A DNA stretch of 64,000 nt. It comes from Irpex lacteus. Its lineage: Eukaryota > Basidiomycota > Agaricomycetes > Polyporales > Irpicaceae. The stretch covers positions 248,001 through 312,000 of the forward strand of contig MQVO02000004.1 in assembly GCA_001986395.2 (NCBI GenBank), written 5' to 3'. Of this stretch, positions 24,153-35,397 are shown one piece after another (the stretch's first letter is position 1; the number at the start of each line of letters is the position of its first letter). Under the pieces are notes generated by a model. It was not told the DNA's origin. It worked only from the letters and a program-made list of their open reading frames with translations, and did no database searches. The position numbers and the translations under genes are program-made.

Positions 24153-25171
24153 ATGGTCGTCGTACATGCTCAGCCGAGTACTTCTGCAGCAACTACGCAG
24201 AAGAAAAACCGCAGAAAATTGCACAAAAAGTCGACAACTTCCACCGAAAATGATGCAGAGATGCAGGAATCAGGAAATACGGGCAACAGCAGACAAGACG
24301 ACGACGACGAGCTTATGATTGACGACGAGCATGCAGAAGTCCAAGTAGATGGTTCTGCACCAGCCTTTCCCCCTCTCTCTGCTGCCGCACAGCGATCGAC
24401 CCTCAAATCAGAAATCCGCCGAGTTCCTGTACCTCCTCATCGCATGACACCTCTGAAGAAGGATTGGGTAAACATCTTCGGCCCTCTTACGGAGATCCTT
24501 GGATTGCAGGTGCGAATGAATGTGCAGAGAAAATGTGTAGAGATCAGGGTACGTTGATGTCTTCGTTGTCAATGTTCAAACGCTAATTAGTCCCCAGACA
24601 TCAAAACATACGAAGGAGGTTGGAGCGTTGCAGAAGGGAGCCGATTTTGTGAAGGCCTACGCTCTTGGCTTTGATGTAAACGTGAGTTATTTCTCACCCT
24701 CAGCAATATGTAGATAACAAAGCATATCTTTCTGTAGGACTCTATTGCCCTACTTCGTATGGATGATTTATACCTGGACTCCTTTGAGATCAAGGACGTC
24801 AAGACGTTGCACGGAGATCACCTCTCGCGAGCTATCGGTGTGTAGAACTACACAACATTGAAGCTCTACATCACTCATGTTTCCACATCAACCAGGTCGT
24901 ATTGCTGGGCAAGACGGTAAAACCAAGTTTACTATCGAAAATGCCAGTCGTACGCGAATTGTTCTCGCAGACACGTATGTAGTCGTAGCTCAAACGTTTC
25001 TTGATAACTGTTGACATCCTTTTCCACAGTAAAATCCACATCATGGGCTCCTTCCAAAATATCAAGATCGCGCGAGACGCCATCGTGTCGCTCATTCTTG
25101 GCTCGCCTCCCGGCAAGGTTTATGCTGGACTACGCACTGTGAGCAGCCGTATGCGACAGCGAGCGTTGTAG
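24153..25171 (+). CDS. PNO1: Pno1/Dim2, KH-domain pre-40S ribosome assembly factor
   Basis: RNA-binding factor of late small-subunit biogenesis; it binds near the 3' end of 18S rRNA and works with the endonuclease Nob1 and the dimethylase Dim1. Five exons, 24153-24548, 24598-24681, 24738-24837, 24896-24974 and 25030-25171, join in phase to 266 residues, the family length. The N-terminal 90 residues are charged and disordered (an acidic [11 protein letters not shown] run). The conserved core starts [22 protein letters not shown] and includes [31 protein letters not shown], and the C-terminal KH domain ([44 protein letters not shown]). It starts 221 bp from the divergent DUF3835 gene. No anomaly. 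Confidence 0.96.
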
Positions 25172-25494
25172 CAGTTTTCGGTGGTTGAGTTTGATGCGTT
25201 CCATATTGTTGTGTTGTATGATTATTTACCTTGGACGTGTATTGGTCACTGATTCCCGCAACGCCAGCTGTACATTGCTGGCTCCTATCCATTATATCTT
25301 GCTTTTCCGTTGCGTGATTACGCGCAGAGGTCGACGGTTCTTCGTGCGTACGCAGAGAGCTCGGCAACGTCCGAGTGCCGCATATAGCCAAGGTCGTTGA
25401 AAGTCGAACTCAACTCTCGACCTCGACCTTCTTCGTCTCTCTCAACCTCGGCTGCAGTCTGAGCCCACATTCTTTCTTTTAATTTCTCTTCTTG

Positions 25495-27930
25495 ATGGTC
25501 TCTCTACGCTCATGTCTTTTATTTCTTACGCTGGTCGTATGCTTAGCCTCAGCCGAGAGTGCATGGAACGGACATACCACGCCCGGTTCGACAGACCCTA
25601 GCAGCTTCCATCCATACTATGTCGCTCCAGGTACCAAAGGCTACGACTCTGGCTCTCGACTCGTCCACTACTCTGGGAAATGGCAAGAAAAGTACTCGTC
25701 TCAGTACGCGCACAAGTCGGTACATGCGACGTCTCGCGCCAAGTCGTACGTAACGTTCACCTTTACCGGTACCGGCGTCGAGTGGTTCGGGAACATGGAC
25801 AAAAGACATGGTATCGCGGACGTGTACGTCGATGGCAAACTTATGGAACGAGTCGATACCTGGAGCGCGAAGAGCCTGCGACAACAGCGGCTGTATTGGA
25901 CGTTTGATTTGTCGCACGGGAAGCATACTGTGAAGATCGTCAACTCTGGCGAAAAGCGCGACGAAGCTGAGGGAACGACTGTCGACGTTGACGCTTTTGT
26001 TGTCACAGCAGGGACGACGACGCCTGGCTCTGTGCTTCCCGCGTCGGCGCCGTCAGGACAGAACGACGCTATCTCCAGTCAAGACTATGCCGCTTCTTTC
26101 AGTAACTTGGCTAGTTCTTCCGTTGCGCCACAGTGGACGCTTTCTCAGAAGGGGACCACTGGTGTTCATGCTATGCAGCTGGCCATTATCTCTCAGTCGC
26201 ACGCGCTCATCGTCGACAAGGTCGAACACAACCCGCTTTCGATTGACGGGCACCCTGCCTGGGCGGCGCTGTACAACCTCAGGACGCACTCTGTGAAGCC
26301 TCTGAGAATGCAGTCGAACTCTTTCTGTGCCGGTGGAACTTTCCTCAGTAACGGAACGCTTATCAACGTTGGCGGTAACCCCGTTGTCGAGAACCATACG
26401 TCTGCCGCGGACTTTGGCGACGTGGATGGACTACAGGCCATTCGGGTACTTGAGCCTTGCGATTCGGACGACGTTGACAACTGCGAAATGGTAGAGAACC
26501 ACTCTAGGCTGAGGATGGCTTCCCCTCGCTGGTACAACACGGTTATCCGTATCTCTGACGGGTCTGCTATGATCATTGGGGGTTCGAAGAAGGGCGGCTG
26601 GATCAACAACTCTACGACCAACAACCCGACTGTCGAGTACTTCCCTCCAAAGGATATCAACGGAGTGAACGGGCTCCCTATCACGCTGCCATTCCTGGTG
26701 GACACCCTCAACTCGAATCTGTTCCCGGTAGCGTTTTCCCTTCCTGACGGCCGGGTATTCATGGCTGCCAACAACGACGCCATGATCTACGACTGGAAGA
26801 ACAACGTGGAGCATCGGCTGCCCCAGATCCCTAACGGCGTCCGTGTCACCTACCCTATGACTGGTACTGCTATTCTTCTCCCTCTTTCGCCGGCGAACAA
26901 CTACGCTCCTGAGATTCTTCTGTGCGGTGGCTCGACGGTCGACGACAAGAAACCCGGATACGAGATCTCTTCCCAGGACCCTGCCTCCAGTCAATGTTCA
27001 CGCATGGTGCTGACCGACGAAGGTGTCCAAGCGGGATGGCAAGTCGAACAGATGCCTCAAGCACGTACCATGCCAGACGCAGTTCTTCTCCCTACAGGCA
27101 AGGTGCTCATCGTCAACGGCGCAAGCTCTGGCATCTCCGGTTACGGCAACGTCGTCAACCAAGTCGGTGCTTCTAACGCGGACAACCCCGTCTTTACGCC
27201 TGTACTCTACGATCCTTCTGCTCCCGCTGGTCAACGCTTCTCCTCTGCTGGTATGCCGACGAGCGACATCCCGAGGCTGTATCATTCGGTTGCAACGATG
27301 ACACCGTCTGGGATGATTATGGTCGCTGGGAGTAATCCGAACTTGGATAGGAGCGAGATGAAGTATGGGACTGAGTATCGCGTGGAGTGGCTCAGTCCAC
27401 CGTATATGGCCGTCGAGCGGCCTGAGACGGGAGATGTACCGAGGAAGATCAGATTCGGGAGGACAATCAAGTTCGAGGTCCGTTTGCCGTCGTCTTTGCA
27501 GGGTGCGGAAATCAAAGGTGAGTCCAATCTCGTGTTGGGACTATGTCGAAGCTGAACATAAACCATAGTTGCTCTAATGGACTTTGGCTATGTGACGCAT
27601 GCTGTGCATGCCAACTCGCGCCTTGTCTATCTGGAGTCTTCTGTTGTCGATGGTAAAGTGTCCGTTACCGGCCCTCCAGATGGCAACATCTATCCACCTG
27701 GCCCTGGGTGGCTGGTTGTATTGGCCAATGACGTACCGAGCGAGGCGGTGAAAGTCATGGTGGGTGATGGGAAGAGTCCAGAAGTCAATGAAGGCGCTCT
27801 TCAAAAGTGAGTAAACGTCATTTGTAACGTGGAACATTTTGCTAATAATGCTCCGTGCAGCCTACTCGCACATAGTAGTGCTGACCAGTACGACGACGAG
27901 AAGCATCATGACGACGACGGCTCCGAGTAA
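25495..27930 (+). CDS. Secreted copper radical oxidase (glyoxal/galactose oxidase-like)
   Basis: Three exons, 25495-27517, 27569-27806 and 27861-27930, give 776 residues. A signal peptide (SCLLFLTLVVCLASA) implies secretion. Residues about 22-170 form an extra N-terminal beta-rich module (SRLVHYSGKWQEKYSS, YVTFTFTGTGVEWFG), possibly carbohydrate-binding. The following kelch-type propeller carries the copper radical site: Cys278 (NSFCAGGT) and Tyr347 (SPRWYNTV) would form the thioether cofactor; Tyr596-His597 (PRLYHSV) and His685 (YVTHAVHANSR) are the other copper ligands. A DUF1929-like C-terminal domain ends in an unusual acidic/His tail (DQYDDEKHHDDDGSE). Such enzymes oxidise aldehydes or alcohols to supply hydrogen peroxide for lignin peroxidases. 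All ligands are present, so it should be active; the substrate is unknown. Confidence 0.93.
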
Positions 27931-28199
27931 ACTTGTTCCACCCGCTATTCCTTACCTTTCTTTCATTTGCACAGTCTATCCAACAATGTTTTCTTTTTGT
28001 CCTTGAGCATGTATCTTTTGCGATGTAGCTCTAGCTTCGTTCAATGTTCACACATCTTTCTATCGTGTCTTGAACAACTGGGATTAAGGAAATATAATCA
28101 TATGCAATAATGAAAAGCCGGGTAAAGTATCCTCACAGGTATCCTAAGTACTCGTACAACAGAGAAACAAGACGCAAGATGAAACCAAATGAGAATGAC

Positions 28200-30096
28200 C
28201 TAATGCCCGACGTCCTTGGTGGACCTCTCCTCTCCGTCTGAATAAGCGTACTTTGAGTACTTGCGGATGGCCGCGCCCTTGAAGTAGAAGAGATAGGGAA
28301 TAGCACAGCAAGCGAGAGCGATGAATGCCAAAAGTGAGCCCGCCCATTCGAAACCTAGTCGGTGATACCTGTTGATAATAAACTAAGCACGAGCTAACGG
28401 AGTGGAGAGCCCCAGAAGTACTTACATCTGTACCGTAAACAAAACGACACCAGCGCCCCAGAATGACCGAATGCACGTCTTTGCCGCGAGCGCAGACGCA
28501 GCCTGGTGCTGATACGAATCCACTAGATAGTTGTTGGCAGAGTTATAGAGGAAGATGAAGCCGAAGCCGACGGGGAAACCAGAGATGGCGGGTCCTATCC
28601 AGTGGACTCGGGGGTATGACGTCCATGCGAAGATGAACAAGCCGAGGGGGATGAGCCAGCAGGAGATCATCATGGGTATGAGACGTGCTTCTGGAGGAGG
28701 TGGGCCGCCGTGTTTCTTCCAGAGGGATCGATAGTGGCGGTTGACGAGAGGGGAGCAGGCGGCGCTGCAGAGGACACCGATGGCCATTGGGATGAACATG
28801 AGACCGGTGATGCTCGCGCTGTAACCTTTGCCTTCTTGGTAGACGATCGGGTAGCTGACGTCGAAGCGTTAGTACGCGACTACACTGGGAGCTTTAGATG
28901 ATACACGTACGCGACGAAGAACATGTACAACAGGCCATACAAGACGGACATGTAAATCGAGATCAGGAACACGATAAGCTCGACGAAGAGCAGCTGGAAC
29001 GGCCGCAGGAAATAGATTTTCAGTTCTTCGGATAGCGGCTTTCGGCTGATTTCCTGCTCTGTGACGTAGGAGGGGTCTCCGGTTTCTTTGCGCAGGCGGC
29101 GGGCTCGCTTGAGCAGAATGGTCGGTGCGTATGTTTCTGGGACGGTGAGGACCATCAGGGCGTAAACGAATCCGGCGAGGATAAGTTGGATCCAGTATAG
29201 CCATCGCCAGCCCAGGTGGTCGCTGATGAAACCACCGACGAGAGGGCCTGGAGAGATAATTAGTACGAAGATAAGACTGGTCTATCGCTACTCACCGATG
29301 GCTGGGCCAATAAAGGGTGCAGCACTGAACGCAGCCATTGGTACTCCTCGCTCCTCGTTTCTCCACAGGTCTGCGAGTGTTCCTCCTACAATCGTCATCG
29401 GAGCACTGCGCTTCTTGTCAATCTTGTGAATATTCAGAAATGAGATGGTCACGCACCTGAAGCCAATACCATCGATCGCTCGGGCAACTAGGAGCGTACC
29501 AATATTCTTGGCCACAGCTCCGGGTATAATGAAAAGAAGCCCAACCAACAGAGTCGAGACGTAGATGACCTTGCGGCCGTACAGCTCGCTCATTGGTGCG
29601 AAGAACATGGGACCTGCGGGTATAAGTTACTTGTCTATAGAAGAGAAGCGAGACGACACGTACCGATGCCAAATCCAACGACGAAGAGGGTAATCGTCAA
29701 GAATGCGACCTCTGTAGACACATGGAAGGTCTCAGTGACGCCCTCGATGTCTGCCGTGATGACTGCAGAGCAGAACGCCACGGTGAAGCAAACCAAGGAG
29801 ATCATGATTGTGCACCACCATTTCTTTGCCTTTGACCAGTTCTTTGGGTTCTCTGGGTCGCCGTCGGTAAACGTCACCAGCTTGTATTCCACCTTCTCCT
29901 CGCGGCCATCAACTTCGCGAACGTGGGTTTGGAGGATGATACCAGACGACGTCTCGTGTCGGTATTCCTCAAGGTTGGCGTCATTGCTGAGAATACGAGT
30001 AGGGATGTTGAGGTCCTCAATAGCCGGATCTTCGAATGGGTGCAAAGTACTCGTGGAACCGGTCGAGTTCTTCTTCTCCAAGTCCGTGTGGGCCAT
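28200..30096 (-). CDS. MFS transporter, DHA1 (polyamine/drug:H+ antiporter) type
   Basis: Plasma-membrane major facilitator, 12 predicted helices. Six exons, 29664-30096, 29457-29613, 29296-29405, 28911-29247, 28426-28854 and 28200-28368, join in phase to 544 residues. Motifs: [15 protein letters not shown] before helix 1, [15 protein letters not shown] (motif A), [23 protein letters not shown], and [22 protein letters not shown] (the DHA1-specific motif C region), then [23 protein letters not shown] loop. This is the family of fungal polyamine and azole/drug exporters; the substrate here is unknown. An upstream in-frame ATG (30111) exists; I chose 30096 for its better context (GCAGCCATGG). 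It converges on the copper radical oxidase, with 270 bp between stop codons. Confidence 0.93.
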
Positions 30097-30674
30097 GGCT
30101 GCACGCACCATCGACGAGGCAGATTTTGGATACGCAAAGGACGTAGCAGCTCTAAATGTCCTGTACGTTTTTATTGCTAGCCACACGGTTACAGACATTA
30201 CCGGTGGCGAAGAGGAGTGCTCGGCCGATGCTCTATCGCCTTGCTTCGGGCGACAAATTTTGTATACATGTTCCTGCTATTCGAGTGAGCGACGGATACG
30301 ATTGGCTGAGGAGGTATACCAATACCTAAAGTCTGTGGATGCCATCGTAAGATCCCCGCTTGCGCCCACTCAGTTGCCCCGGACAATTTGTATATTTGGC
30401 GGGCGGGGACTCTGTCCGCGACAGTGTTCTTGCCAAGCAGAAGATAACGCGAGCAACGAGTGGAGGTACAATCAACGTGAGCACCAGAAAAGGCAAAGAT
30501 GCGATCAATCCGAGAGGTGCTTCTTCGCCGATCATGACAGAACCTAGACCGAATGAGGCAGGTCCCGCCAAAACTCGCGCGTAAAGTGTTCCTCACCTCC
30601 TGAGCTCAATTTTGCTCCCATTCCTTCAGTTTTTGGCCTAGACACTTGATTTAAAGACATAAATGCTCTGTAAG
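30097..30674. other. Upstream region of the transporter, weak ORF only
   Basis: Contains the transporter promoter. A minus-strand frame from the ATG at 30535 (MIGEEAPLGLIASLPFLVLTLIVPP...) encodes one hydrophobic segment in about 70 codons. It lacks any supporting partner exon or recognised family, so I do not call it a gene. Confidence 0.4.
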
Positions 30675-30765
30675 GCCTCTATGGCGTAATGGTAGCGCGT
30701 CGCTTTCCTAAGCGCCGGGGCGCTGAACAAGGCGAAGGTTGCGGGTTCGATCCCCGCTAGAGGTT
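30675..30765 (+). tRNA. tRNA-Arg(CCU) with a 19-nt intron
   Basis: Acceptor stem GCCTCTA/TAGAGGT (first pair G-U), D arm with a consensus A box (TGGCGTAATGG), anticodon stem TCGCT/GGCGA with loop TTCCTAA read across an intron (30711-30729, itself a hairpin AGCGCC..GGCGCT) in the canonical position after base 37, and T arm GCGGG-TTCGATC-CCCGC with the B box. Anticodon CCT decodes AGG. A TTTT terminator follows at once. The D-arm and loop agree with fungal tRNA-Arg(CCU). All arms fold, so it is probably functional. Confidence 0.85.
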
Positions 30766-30960
30766 TTGGCCCTTGCCTCAAGGATGTCTGTACAAAGTAC
30801 TACGAAAATCTACGGAGGATGTGATCAGGTATTCTATTGCATTACAAGCTTTAACACAGCTCCTAGCTAGTGTTTCGGCCTTTGCAAGTCTTTTTCTTAA
30901 TGGTTGTGGCCTGAATTATTCACATAATGAAACAAGTGCCGGAGGCCCGGTACTAGTACT
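30730..30960 (+). repeat. Repeat unit copy 1: tRNA 3' half plus about 195 bp of flank
   Basis: This stretch, from the tRNA anticodon 3' strand through the flank, recurs at 37975-38109 and continues at 46436-46525. Matching landmarks include GGTTGCGGGTTCGAT, CCCTTGCCTCAAGG, TGTCTGTACAAAGTACTAC, GATCAGGTATTCTATTGC and CTAGTGTTTCGGCC. It may be a tRNA-derived short interspersed repeat or a segmental duplication; the internal TTTT terminator favours the latter. Confidence 0.7.
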
Positions 30961-32272
30961 TGGTTATATGCGCCACAACAAATTAAAATCAGTGGCACAT
31001 GCGACTTACCATGCTGAACAAAGTAGCAGTAAACTTCTGGGTAGTTTGGTAAGACTAGCCTTGCACGCCTTCAATACCAAGGCCAGAGGTTCCTGACAGA
31101 GCACAGGTCTTGATAAAATCCTGCATCGCTGCCAGGGATGGCAGTTTAGCACCTGACTTCAGCATTGCCTGAGCAGCCTCGAGGAATCCTGAAAAAATCT
31201 TAAAGTATGCTAGGAAATGTCACTTGGCCTGGTCTTGGTTCCATGCGGTATGTAGCGAGATGGGCTTTGTAAATGTGTGCATGTTTGCCTCAACGTTAAG
31301 CAGCATCTGTTCAGGTGAGCCGTGAAACGAAAGGAATCTAGACGAAAGATCTTCCGTGTCAGGATGACTTCCTAATTCAGAGGAGAGTTCAATTCCTCGT
31401 CAGAATCAGCTCCTAAAACATCGGAAGTGCTCGGAGGTGCCACTCCATTCTCAGATGCAGTGAGAGCAGCTGAATGTCTGAACAAGTGTAAGGAAATGAG
31501 CATCACCATACAGCTCGAAGTATAGACCCAATATCAGCATAGGATAGAAACTTGAAAACAATATTCAAAGTCCCGCTCTAGAGCATCCGAGCTAGGTGTC
31601 CTACGCTTGCCATACCGTGCTCCCCTTTAATCAATGACAGAAGGAACTTGATCCTTCGTCGTCCAATGTACAAAGTCCATCTCGGGGCTAATAGTCTAAG
31701 CTTTGCTCATAAACAATGCCAAGCACGCTAATGGACACAATCATCCAGATAAAATTTCTAGACGTCATGCATGCAAACGAACTGTGACATCGAATGAGGA
31801 AAATAGTGTGGGTTTGTGTCGTAATTTTGGTGAGATGGTTGTCCAACCTCAGAATTCGGAAGTAGAGAGAGAGGTGTCGAGTTGATGCCCATCCGGGGCC
31901 ATCACGTCTAGGATCAATCTGCAGGAAACAGCGAGGACTCAGGCCTCAGGCCTTAGGACCCTGCACAAACTCCCACAAGCCGAGTAAGTGTAACAGTAGC
32001 AGAAACTTGCAGTATTTGCTCACTGTGGTAATCGGCCGCTGGCAATACTCAGATCAATACGGGACAGTCACGGTCGCAAATCTCACTTCAAGTTCAAGTT
32101 CGCACACAACCAGCATGGACAAGGAAGAGTTGAAATTGAGGGAAAAGCGTGCAGATCTACAGGATGGAATTGCTGAGAAGTGGTTTGCAGTCAGTCAAGA
32201 CAAGCAGCGGGTGGACCTGATGCTCACGTTGCGGGTTACAGTACGCGTGCAAACACAATATTTCTTTCAAAG
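30961..32272. repeat. Long direct repeat, left copy
   Basis: About 1.3 kb highly similar, in the same orientation, to 35398-36440; the right copy has some deletions. Shared landmarks are GGTTATATGCGCCA at the start, CAAAGTAGCAGTAAACTTCTG, GAACTTGATCCTTCGTCGTCC, and a + strand coding start MDKEELxLREKRADLQDGIAEKWFAV. Homology stops at about 32272 (CTTTCAAAGA). It contains no complete gene; the + strand frame (32115-32285) is truncated where the repeat ends. Confidence 0.75.
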
Positions 32273-34989
32273 AGACTCGAGGTAATCCTGGTACCACACA
32301 GCGAGATGTTTGTTTAGCGCGTGATCTACAGATTCTCCCATCTGTCTTGCGTCGTCTTTGGAACAAGAATCGGGAATTGTGCGCCGGACCATTGAGCCAC
32401 AGAAGTTGCAACGCATAAAGTCTTCACTGCAGTGGGTATTCTGGCAGGAGATGACATGCTTCACCAATGCCGTCGAATCGTTGTACTTCCTTCCACGCTG
32501 AGGATCGTTCTCAGGCAGGTGTTCGTCGCATATTCCGCACACGAGTTCTTGGGGAAGCTCTTCTTTCGCAAACTTGGCAAGATGAAAGTTGATGACATTG
32601 ACCTTGGCGTTGTCGGGGTCCCGAAGAATGAGAGGAAGGAGTGGATGAGAATCCTCAAGCATTTGAAGATCCTTCCGAGCTTCATTGCTCAGCAAGCTCT
32701 CATTGCCATCTAGACTCACAAGAGGCTAAATTTTGAGTGTATCAGGATTGTTCAATGAACAAATAATTTTGGTGCTTACCCGTTCATGTCGAAGATTGTC
32801 CAGATCTTTCTTGGTAAATAACCTCAATGGCTCTTTGCCACCGGTTCTTGGAACAGGGGCAGCTTGCTTTGTGGTGTTGGGCTGCGCAAACGTGGTCTTC
32901 AGGTCTATCTATAAAAACGGGTCAGCTGCAGCCTTTCACCAGACAGCCGATACTTACCGGCTTGTAGCGTGAACGACAATACTCATCCATCAACGTTGTC
33001 CAAGCCTCTTGAGCCTCCTGAATCAACGCTGTCAGATCGGCAGAATAGTCCTCGTCCTATGATTGATGCAGGTCAATGAGCGTGAATGCAGACAAGACTT
33101 TCGTAAAGATGCACAGTGTCCACGTCGTCCGACTCCACGAGGTCCGACAAAGAGCGCCCCCCACTGGCAGCTTGTACTTTGGACTCCGCCAGACCATAGG
33201 CTTTTTTCACCGCTTGTAGTGACTCGTTGGCATCGAGAGCAGCCTTCTCCTTTCGGAGTACTTGGGTTTCAACAGGGCTACTCTTGTTGGAGCCAGCACG
33301 AGAGAAAAGCAGATCTGGTATCATCATATTTTGGCCCTCACCGTGATAAAGTGCACTGACGTCCCTAGTGTACGCTGGCGTCTGATATGTCGTCGTCGCC
33401 AAGTTACTTGAGGGAGAATGCCCCAGCAAGTGATTGAGTTGTGACTAGTGCAGAGCTATCGTAAATGAAGCATCTCTCATCAACGGAATGCATACCTTGT
33501 CCAGAAGGTCAATCATCTTCCTACAAAAGACATAGCAAAAATCACAGCTATTGAGCGCTGCAAAGCAAGGTATGTTAGAGCGGGCTAGTACTGGGAGGAT
33601 CATACAATTAGCAGCGACCCACCATCCCAACTAGTGTTGGTCAGGGGTCTACCCCCCCATAAACTTTCTGTACCCCTACCCTTACCCTTGCTTTACCCCT
33701 ACCCCTCCTCAAGGGTAGGGGTAGTTCAGGGGTCAGTGAGGGTACAAGGGTATCAAAGGGTGTCAAGGGTATTGAGAAGGGTATGTACTTAATAATATAA
33801 TAACAAGTTGTATCATATTAACCTTAGTGAGACAATTCTATGTGGATATGTCAGATTTGGTTAATTTGTGCATTTTTCAACTGTTGAGTTGGTAAAGGAA
33901 TGTGAAGTTGAAACCAGAGTCTACAAATGTTTGTAAGCATATAATGTACCTATTGAGATGCTCTAATGCACTGTGTCCGAAGGAAAACACATTTGATGAC
34001 CGATAGAAGAGGGTAAAATGAATATAGCTATATTTTGTGATGCATCTTGCTTGAGAGCATCCTTACAAGGTTTAAAACATGTTTTTAAAGCTCAGAGTCA
34101 TTCACAATATATGTTAATAGTAAGGACCAAATTTTCCAGTTAATGAATGCTATGCAAGGGAATAAGTATAGAGTTCTATATCAGACACATTGTTTGATAC
34201 TAAGAGGAGGAGAACATGCTGAGGCTTTACATAGTAGTGGACAATTATGCAACCAAAACACCTTTTGGTATTGAAGAATGGTTAAAAGGGACCCAATGTC
34301 ACATAAGTACACGTATGTTGTAACCGTAGATGTGCATACATTAACTGCGAACTCAAGGGTCCTCAAGGGTCTGAGGGTATAATTTCTCATACCCCTACCC
34401 TTACCCTCCTGTACCCTTACCCCTGACCCTTGAGGGTTACCCCTACCCTTGATCAACACTAATCCCAACCCAGGCAGCGGCCAATGGGGGTAAGAGTGCT
34501 ATTGAGTGTGGAATAACTCATTGCCTGGGTTTTATCTGTCGCGCTTGTGAACACAGGTAACTCCTTGAAGCTATCTTTAACTGTGAGACAAAATGGATAC
34601 ATGTGCTTCGGTGGGCGTAGATCGGGTCGAGTAAGCCAACTCCGTAGATCCACCTCAAAGACTCCGGGATGAATCGCGATAGCCACCAGTTCAAGCACGG
34701 TGTCGTAGTGAGCCTTTGTGTTTGCTATAGTGTGTGATACGCTGTACGTTCTGAACACAGTTGTTAGAATGATACAGAAACTGATACTAAGCTGGGGCGA
34801 TACATACATTGCACTGTTGTCGTCTTTTTTTCCCTTCATGAAGTGGAATTCGTAGATCACCCAAATTGTAGGCCCATCACTGCCCCAGTCCTCAATTATG
34901 ACAATAATGTGCTGTGGTGCAGTAAGTGTAAGCTCCCAGTGGTGATTATGAGGCGTTCTTGGATGACTCACCCCCCACTGAGTTACCAT
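32267..34989 (-). CDS. Unknown multi-exon gene interrupted by a hAT-type MITE
   Basis: I do not recognise the protein. The last four exons are clean and in phase: one starting DEDYSADLTALIQEAQEAW and ending RSRYKP, one IDLKTTFAQPNTTKQAAP...DNLRHER, and the last PLVSLDGNESLLSNEARK...YQDYLESL, preceded by exon(s) with NMMIPDLLFSRAGSNKSSP. The last exon has cysteine/histidine pairs (CGICDEHL, KHVISCQNTHC, MRCN-FCGSMV) suggesting zinc binding. A further N-terminal exon block (34459-34989) is separated from the rest by the 830-bp MITE; reading into the MITE gives an immediate stop, so the gene is broken unless the MITE sits in an intron. Its stop codon lies at the edge of the direct repeat. Exon limits 5' of 33430 are not resolved. 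Confidence 0.45.
33632..34461. mobile_element. Non-autonomous hAT-type MITE, 830 bp
   Basis: Terminal inverted repeats TAGTGTTGGTCAGGGG / TAGTGTTGATCAAGGG (right end reversed) are flanked by a perfect 8-bp direct duplication ATCCCAAC (33624-33631 and 34462-34469), the target-site length of hAT elements. The subterminal regions are packed with ACCCCTACCCTTACCC-type repeats on both sides. There is no transposase. The interior (about 33940-34290) is a diverged copy of part of the palindrome arms at 44-46 kb. Confidence 0.88.
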
Positions 34990-35397
34990 ATTTGTGCCAG
35001 CATACGGCGCACCTTCGACGAATTGGCCTGATCTGGAGCCGTGATCAAACAGCTCTCCGATGAGGAGAGATATTTGTGTACTCTACAATGCAATATTCTT
35101 TCTTTATTATAGCCCAATGAATGTACTTGAAAGCGTACCTGAAAGTGAGTAGTGAAGTCAACCGCACCCTGGTGGATAATACTCTTGATCCAAATGTAAT
35201 CAACGAGGCGAATATCGCGCTTGGGCTTGCGGTGCGTGTTAATGATCTTGTCTTTCTTGGCCCAGTTCTCAATAGCCTATGGCTCTTGAGTTGGAAAGGT
35301 CAAGGCAAATACGGTTGACTGCGCACCAGAGTTATTTGCTCCTGATACTCTGTGGTCGGTGTCTCGACCTGATGCTGGTATAGCTGAGAAATCACGG

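Noticed and set aside
26193..26994. Minus-strand frames of 187-196 codons opposite the copper radical oxidase
   Set aside because: Shadows of a GC-rich coding exon; no domain or splice structure.
30326..30535. Small membrane protein gene upstream of the MFS transporter
   Set aside because: Only one hydrophobic stretch in about 70 codons, no partner exon or known family.
29666..30547. 293-codon + strand open frame opposite the MFS transporter
   Set aside because: It is the antisense of well-supported transporter exons and has no recognisable domain.
33632..34461. Telomere or interstitial telomeric repeat
   Set aside because: The ACCCCTACCC blocks are irregular and lie within inverted termini with an 8-bp target duplication, so a MITE explains them.
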